Made by a program: the position numbers and the translations under genes
Shown here: positions 27,801 through 32,557 of the stretch, piece after piece
Layout: each line of letters starts with the position of its first letter
How positions within the stretch are numbered: the first letter of the stretch is position 1
The notes under the pieces: generated by a model
The model's database searches: none
Seen by the model: only the letters and a program-made list of their open reading frames with translations
Told to the model about the DNA's origin: nothing
Assembly (NCBI GenBank): GCA_903772945.1
Contig: CAICTM010001274.1
Coordinates: 1 to 32,557 of the forward strand
DNA length: 32,557 nucleotides
DNA from: Seminavis robusta
Lineage: Eukaryota > Bacillariophyta > Bacillariophyceae > Naviculales > Naviculaceae
Direction of reading: 5' to 3'

Positions 27801-27937
27801 CGCCCATTCCCTCAAGCAAGAGTTTCGAGACTTCTTCTTCAATGCCTCAATATGCTCCGAGCCTTTTGCACCCGCAACATCGAGAGGACCCCTTGCCGCC
27901 CCCAAACAACTACAAGAGGCAATATGCGTATGTCTAG
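24830..27937 (+). CDS. RHL-2: large RNase H-fold protein with charged repeats
   Basis: The first ATG is at 24830 (MFAACPNDQ), giving 1035 aa. Residues 1-245 are disordered, with Asn and acidic runs and basic RHRKKKKRSSK. Residues about 250-275 (MILLHGRVARALGIKHGD) match RHL-1. A poly-Asp tract precedes the RNase H-like fold at about 365-565: LYFEGAMG (E371 where Asp is usual), GTGFCIY, TNHAEYSALIEGLEW (E450 kept), VFIVGAPEVV (Asp of G-D-S changed, residues 473-475), a long basic/acidic insert, then AGDLAEKAI (D548 kept). After about 670 there is a Gln/Glu-rich region with repeats of DEHDEVQHLVDELE, then a basic stretch (HKRIKKK) and a disordered tail. Both catalytic changes are at the same positions as in RHL-1. 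A nucleic acid-binding or scaffold role is inferred. Confidence 0.78.
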   Translation: MFAACPNDQPPSLSLRPPSCGTCMNNTISFEAGDDEDEISSFIGDIVEPLLNNSNNNRAPLPLHLPAHVDVIPNDLESLPQSSIAEPDNNNNNNNNTSVTVSISQVTLFPSSKLKQSAHEWDVPHSECLLLSTFGMCLDEDQMLSFAALYQDQQSPKPYNPPPVTWSQPVIIVSPEDEDDKEEDDNNQDEKEDYDDRCHSPCSDASRKSVTFQEDVEFANHHDDNHNHNNNHNRHRKKKKRSSKSNNLMRMILLHGRVARALGIKHGDCVTVQLEGQAKRQVVRASVDDRASFNVVMEADCADVMSSSYLKTVQHQRRQPPVLHSVQLAVGKDNIDDDDDDDDDDIVDNNTSATFCLTPADRSRQGVLYFEGAMGVSDPAQGIVAGTGFCIYSCRESSLCDIDDTVSSDDMPPSHRGSRSSSKGRLPVNKTELVSSYRYLGRPYCTNHAEYSALIEGLEWLFRFQFDEVFIVGAPEVVAALRKRRSAKYNRRRGVYQDEDDESDAILGISQIRKANAIAQSMIEKASNQGLEIRYIGALEDESWEAGDLAEKAIDVARNETQVLWENIREAKPMRPKSFQMVGNSMSYSADSILNINNPAPEKPYVESDAGSEDWSLLKGEEVLDEEFQIPAALIKEEERKTGIDECSDDTEVTGHHLKPEREGTHLAPTRGGVQAQLQQQEEKLQQAARQQEEEEQQDEHDEVQHLVDELEEQHGHKTVQHLVHQLEQQRRHKKHQDEHDEVQHLVDELEQQHGHKTEEEHQDEHDEVQHLVDELEEIEYNDAHEVQLGQEPVQAVDAKETKSDGEGSKSDDNGKTKQQRGGSRWRHLAKALRHKRIKKKISSNQSVASQRSQNSVESTWMVSSRTKMPSASITITHQRQNTTANPAAGEEKFDYLYDGDDDETKCEEARYFPGQFDQFDMAPPSPPTNGKGASNPMCFLLDSGLLQSAQVVADDMARLFGGSPYEGAEKEEEAKVGDPAQSSGWKTSMAPIPSSKSFETSSSMPQYAPSLLHPQHREDPLPPPNNYKRQYAYV
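25096..25120 (+). repeat. AAC/AAT run encoding poly-Asn
   Basis: An in-frame triplet run encodes about eight Asn in the disordered N-terminal part of RHL-2. Confidence 0.8.
25835..25864 (+). repeat. GAT/GAC run encoding poly-Asp
   Basis: An in-frame GAT then GAC run encodes about ten Asp directly before the RNase H-like fold of RHL-2. Confidence 0.85.
26924..27172 (+). repeat. Coding repeats, DEHDEVQHLVDELE type, in RHL-2
   Basis: Full copies begin at 26924, 27041 and 27119, with a shorter one at about 26987 that starts at VQHLV. The DNA is nearly identical between copies, so the array expanded recently. The heptad-like V-x-x-L-V-x-x-L spacing predicts an amphipathic helix or coiled coil. 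Confidence 0.85.
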
Positions 27938-28473
27938 TTGTCTAGCTAGTAGCAGTGAAGCAGAATCCTATGTAAGAGCAAGTTGTGCCATCAGAATAAC
28001 GTTTCCGTCTTACATTCAAAATGCCTGTACGCTGTACCGAAGCCTTCGAAGCACCGCTTCCATTCATTGCGTGCAGCGTCAGCACACACTTTTGCTATTC
28101 CCGTTCCGCCTGATATTCGCTGCATTGGACAAACCATGCCGCCACTGGCGAGAGGACTGATGAACAAATCATCTATTCGCTCATCCGTGGATTCGTTGTC
28201 TCCGTGGACTCGTTGCCTCTGTAGATGGCATGCTTGGTCGCAAAGCCAAAGCTCCCGTGCAACGTCTTGCTGAACTCACACCGGACCAAAGGGGGGCTCT
28301 GAAGTGTCAATGCAACACATCGTGCATACATGGTTTCAATACAAACATTTCATTCAGTCCTAGTTGGGCCTTATAAAGGTCAAACGTTGATAGGTACAGT
28401 GATACATATAATTTACCAAAAAGTAACCACTGACAAGGGCCCTTGCTGTCGGTTGTCCCCAATAAAAGGTATT
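27938..28473. other. Convergent 3' spacer
   Basis: It lies between the ends of RHL-2 (+) and the RI-type LRR gene (-). CTAGTTGTCTAGCTAGTAG follows directly after the RHL-2 stop. The plus-strand frames here are shifted continuations and are not supported as genes. Confidence 0.55.
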
Positions 28474-29559
28474 TTATCCCATGGTCCTGGGCTTCTTAGC
28501 CTTCAACTTGCCCTTGATATCAGCCTTTCTCTTTCCCTTGGATTCCACTTCCTTGGCAAGACCAGCCACCCGAACAAAAACATCAGGATAGTTGCGAATC
28601 CAAGAATATATAAGAGAGTGTTTATTGATATTCTTGGTCAAGGAGGATAACCAGAATGCTTCAATACTTGCACCACCAGGCCGTTGAATGGACTCCTGCA
28701 GAAACTGGCGGCCTGCCTTGTTGAGTTCAATAGACTGGGCCACCTTTTTCTTGCACATCTCCACAAATTCAGTTTCTCTCTCGAATCTCACTCTCTTTCC
28801 CGAAATGGAAGCACGTGTCAAATAGTGATTCTGCTCAATTGCCTGTGTGATGATGTGCAAATTGTCATTATCCAATTCATAAAATGCCACTCCCTGCAGC
28901 TTTTTGTTTGTGGCAACAGCTTGTCCAAACATTGTAGCCGTCTCCTTGTCCAACCCATCTTTGTCACAAAATGAAAACATTATATGAGCGGTGCTTTGGG
29001 CTAGAGCCTGCGCAATGCAGCGTTTGTCATCCACGGTGAAAATACAGTGATGAAAGACAAACCGTGCGCCATTGCGCCTTGATCCTATGAGATGAGTGCA
29101 GAGAGCATCCACATTGTCCTTTTGGAAGTGACACTCCTGAAACGTGAAACTCTTGATGGTTGATGATTCGGTCCATGCCTCCATAAAACCAGCAACAGAA
29201 GCCGGTGGATGCAAATTCAAGGCAACATCATCCAGCGATTGACCGGAAAGAACACCTTGCCACAAGGCTTGGAGTTGGTGATTGTAAGGATCAATCAGAA
29301 TCAGTCTCTTTATGGCAGTGCTGGTCTGAAAGATGTTTCCCAATACTTGAATTTGATCTGGTGGTTGCGAAGCACTCATAAGACACAGTTGGAACTGTCG
29401 AATAGTGTTATTGACACGGAGCGCTGCAGCAAAGAGTGTGAATTCCTCAGTGTTGAAATGGTCCATAAGGACTGTGAAGATTGTTTTCTCCTCATCATTT
29501 TGCCGAATCTGTTCACATCTGAGACGGAAAAGGTGATTTTTTTGCAAGAGTAAACCCAT
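28474..29559 (-). CDS. Ribonuclease-inhibitor-type LRR protein with basic C-terminus
   Basis: The 361-aa frame starts at ATG with no signal peptide or membrane segment. Residues about 30-270 contain degenerate repeats of about 28 residues of the RI type. Examples are EEFTLFAAALRVNNTIRQFQL, IKSFTFQECHF then VDALCTHLIGS, ARFVFHHCIF then CIAQALAQS, and LQGVAFYEL then LHIITQAIEQ. Residues about 285-325 form a conserved-looking helical end (AGRQFLQESIQ, then WIRNYPDVFVRV). The last about 25 residues are strongly basic (KGKRKADIKGKLKAKKPR), a likely nuclear localisation signal. RI-type LRRs are protein-binding scaffolds; the partner is unknown. Diatom genomes hold many such intracellular LRR proteins. 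No frameshift or internal stop is seen, so it looks functional. Confidence 0.8.
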   Translation of the reverse strand: MGLLLQKNHLFRLRCEQIRQNDEEKTIFTVLMDHFNTEEFTLFAAALRVNNTIRQFQLCLMSASQPPDQIQVLGNIFQTSTAIKRLILIDPYNHQLQALWQGVLSGQSLDDVALNLHPPASVAGFMEAWTESSTIKSFTFQECHFQKDNVDALCTHLIGSRRNGARFVFHHCIFTVDDKRCIAQALAQSTAHIMFSFCDKDGLDKETATMFGQAVATNKKLQGVAFYELDNDNLHIITQAIEQNHYLTRASISGKRVRFERETEFVEMCKKKVAQSIELNKAGRQFLQESIQRPGGASIEAFWLSSLTKNINKHSLIYSWIRNYPDVFVRVAGLAKEVESKGKRKADIKGKLKAKKPRTMG

Positions 29560-32557
29560 CGTGGTAAACGGAAGGAGAGAGTCCGAGGAGCGGATCTGGA
29601 GCTGTCAATTGCGAACGGAGGCCGATGTGCAGTACGATGTAGACATGGGATAACACAAAAGAATAAGCTAAAAATTAAAAGGGGATTCTACGTCTACCTC
29701 GTTCTAGCGAGTCCCGGGAGGTTCACCTCGTGAATGCCAACCACCAGCTGGTTTTGACTCCTCTCGCACTCCCGGATTCAACCAACGTCACACGAAAACA
29801 GTACATTTTCCCTTTTTTTCCTCTCTTTACAACCCCTTCAAGCCGAAACGGATCGATACACCTCTCCTATCGAACTCTCCTTCAAGCGCACCTCCTCTAA
29901 TCAAGCGACTATCAACGCGGCGTTCTCCGGTTCAGATTAGAAAGCTCATCCCAATTGAAATCCTACAGATTGGGCGGGTTTTCTATTCTAGACCACCGAC
30001 GCGCCAAGTAGGAAGAATATTGAACACAAAAGAGAGTCTCGGTCTTCTCGTCAGTTCAGAATAGAAGAGAAAAACATTACCCATTTGTTACTTTCTGGTT
30101 CTCTCACTGCCGACGGCCGACAAAATACCCCCATGTCCTTCCATCTGTCTTCGAACGGATCCGACCTCGATCTTCTTCCTCACAACCAACAGGCGTCGGG
30201 TTAACCTTATTCCTAAGGCAACCTTGGACTCGCTGAATCCCACCGAATCGAACCGAACTCCGAATCGAATCAAGACTCACCTCGTGAATCGATCGCATCT
30301 TCCACGAAGCGACTTCCGTACCTCTTCTCCGTACCTCTTCCCTCCGTACAGATCGAACGACAGCCTCTATTATCAAGAAGGACTTCACGAGATACCTACA
30401 GTGACCACCAAGAAGAGAATTACACCTGTATTCTTACTTTCTCACCGGCCACTAGTGTTTCTCCGACGTCCTTGTTGGAACTGATACCTCCTGCTACTGT
30501 TACCACCCCTCCATTGATATCTAACTCCTCCCCAAGAGGAACAACAAACAACAACAGAGCTCCTGTAAGGACTTGAGTTCAAGGAGTACACCGCTGCATA
30601 AGCCCCCTGCAGTCAGTCGTCCTCCTAAAACTTTATCACCAGGCTTGGCTGACATTTTTAGTGTTTTGACAGCCCCTCCCTGAGATACCCAGCTCCTCTC
30701 CAAAGGATCTCACCCCCACAAGAACCAACTACAAAAGTTGCCCCTCTGGTTATAACAGATTGTGCAACACCTTCATTGAAACAGCCACCTCTCTGCTACT
30801 GCACCTGACTCTCCTACTGAGCCTCAGGAACTCCAAAGGATTGAGCCTCAGACAGAACTGCAGCGTGGTGTGGCATAGATATTAATACATAACTGACTCT
30901 ATCTCTCTCTCAATTGATTGTTGAGTGACTCTCCAGTGACTTTCCACAGTTCCCACCTGAATCGAGTACCCTCTCCACGTCTTGGCTTGACTCTCTGTGC
31001 ATGTCTGACCCTACAACAGATTGAGTACCAGCCTTTGAGACAACACAGTGTCATCCAGTAACACAGCCCCATCAACCAACAAACACCCCTTGATCCCCCC
31101 ACCACTGCCTCTACTGGCTATAGCGTGACTTCTCCAGTTTTCCCTGAAGAATCCCTAACAGCCTTTGGCTCTGATACCATCTTCTCCTGCAGGTAGTGGT
31201 ATACCTGCACCAAGACTTGGCCACAGCCTTTGATCCAGTGGCAACAACACCCAACAACTTGATATAAACTTGATTACCAGTGCCTCAGTGCATTGCCCCT
31301 TGAATACACCCTTCTACATCAATCATCTCGCCACCTCACAAGCAACCTCCATAGCTTGCGTTGAAGCACGCCACTACAGTCAATACTCAGGATACACAAC
31401 TCTCCACCAACCCACCTACCACCCACCATGACTTCCCCATGTCTACCCACAACTCCACTCAAACCCAGGTCCTCCCAGACATTCCCCCACTCCCACACTT
31501 CACCCAACCAACCACAACACCATCCTCCGCTGACTACACAACACCACTCCCCAGATGATCAGCCAACAGCTCCTGGAGCATGCAGCCATCCTGAGGATCA
31601 CACCCTTCCGAATACACCCTACCCATCAGGGAGGATTCCTTTGTTCTCACCCTTGAACAGAGGCACGCCTCTATCCTACAACACACATCAACATGCTACA
31701 TCCAACTCCTACAACAACACCCCAACACCAACAGGATCTCCCCTCCTGCCCCTGGCACCAGCCCACTTCCAGTGCCTCCTTATCCTCCTTCTATTGACTC
31801 AACAACCCCTCGAACAGCCCAAAACACTCCAGCAGCCACTGTGCCCCCCTCCTGGGAACCACACACTGCCATGTGTCATTTGACCCCATCTTTGCCTGCT
31901 TGTTGCCTCTATCTAACAATTTTTTGCATTGGATGGGTTACACCCTGCTCTGGTCCAGCCTGAGGAGTACCACTCCTACGGGCTCTGCTGGCTCTTGCTT
32001 GCATGCCAAGGCCCTTGCCACAGCTTGGGACTGATCACCCAGACACACTTACTGGCGAGCACTCTTTGGTCTGGCAATCTACTGGTCCTCACGGTCCTCT
32101 ATGGTGATAATGGTTCAATACCGACAAAATCCTGTGTAAGCCCCTGTAACCCAGGTTTTGCGCTCAGGTTCCTATCAATGTGCTCACCCCCCTACCCAGG
32201 GCATCTGTCTACTTGGTGCTGGCTCCACGTTGGGCCAGGATGAGGTCATGTTGATTGGGCAAATAAGTAGATGACGACTCAGCTAGGTGGGGGCTTCCCC
32301 ACCACTTGCCCGCGTCATAAAGCCACTCCGTGGCATAGTTTGTTAAACTAACGAGTAATTTACACCCCGACAGTGACGAAGAAGAGGAGCAGGACGAGGA
32401 CGAGAACGAGACTTAAGCGAGGACGAGGTTGATCTACGAAAATACAAGAGATGGAGCCACTACCACTACATTGCATGTTTGTGTTTGTTTAGAGTTGACA
32501 TCGTTGTGCAGCAAAGAGGACTACGGTACAAAATTTGCTACCCCGTTCGGTTCAAGA
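29560..32557. other. Pyrimidine-rich, low-complexity 3 kb without a supported gene
   Basis: The first few hundred bases are the presumed promoter of the LRR gene at 28474-29559. From about 29700 the plus strand is strongly C/T- and CA-rich, with recurring words such as CAGCCTTTG, CCTCTCC and TGACTCT. The Pro/Thr/Ser-rich frames at 31361-31963 overlap and shift into one another. It may be a decayed retroelement or a satellite-like region. Near the end, 32374-32416 encodes an acidic stretch discussed under findings. Confidence 0.5.

Noticed and set aside
27510..28160. 216-aa plus-strand frame crossing the RHL-2 end
   Set aside because: It overlaps RHL-2 in another frame, has low-complexity composition and no domain.

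Overview
The window looks like nuclear DNA of a diatom, probably a raphid pennate species, though no single marker proves this. Genes are long and mostly single-exon, on both strands, with 0.5-3 kb spacers. The only spliced gene has 86 and 98 nt GT-AG introns. Three things suggest a diatom: an LRR protein with type II membrane topology, mucin-like TPTG linkers, and a fragment resembling the Gag of diatom Ty1/copia (CoDi) elements. Spacers are rich in GTACCGGTAC-type and CTAGCTAG-type words. I see no operons, CRISPR arrays, rRNA genes or convincing tRNA genes.

Layout. Positions 1-3289 are gene-poor and hold a decayed retroelement fragment. Then come: a 497-aa protein with a tandemly duplicated HTH-like unit (3290-4783, +); a type II LRR protein (5933-7861, +); a secreted, membrane-anchored Hint (hedgehog/intein-type) protein, Hint-1 (9264-11126, +); an NTF2/SnoaL-like protein (11459-11872, -) divergent from a GILT-family thiol-reductase-like protein (12326-13129, +); a 2.8 kb spacer; Hint-2 (15956-17869, +); an RNase H-fold protein, RHL-1 (18081-19334, -); a three-exon AAAP amino acid transporter (19764-21792, -); a small, probably mitochondrial membrane protein (22912-23367, +); a large RNase H-fold paralogue, RHL-2 (24830-27937, +); and an RI-type LRR protein (28474-29559, -). 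The last 3 kb is pyrimidine-rich, low-complexity sequence without a convincing gene.

The most interesting part is the Hint pair. Each protein has a signal peptide, a Cys-rich ectodomain, a low-complexity linker, a Hint domain with a Cys nucleophile and a T-x-x-H motif, and a conserved tail with two hydrophobic segments. This is a hedgehog-like layout in which self-cleavage could release an ectodomain from a membrane-held C-terminal part. The copies share a 200 bp block with only three differences, all silent, inside otherwise diverged coding sequence, which points to recent gene conversion. Their linkers are unrelated.

The second paralogous pair is RHL-1 and RHL-2. They share a small N-terminal domain followed by an RNase H fold in which two of the four acidic catalytic positions are changed. 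The genes do not form an obvious pathway; the locus reads as a mixed neighbourhood with two local, dispersed duplications.
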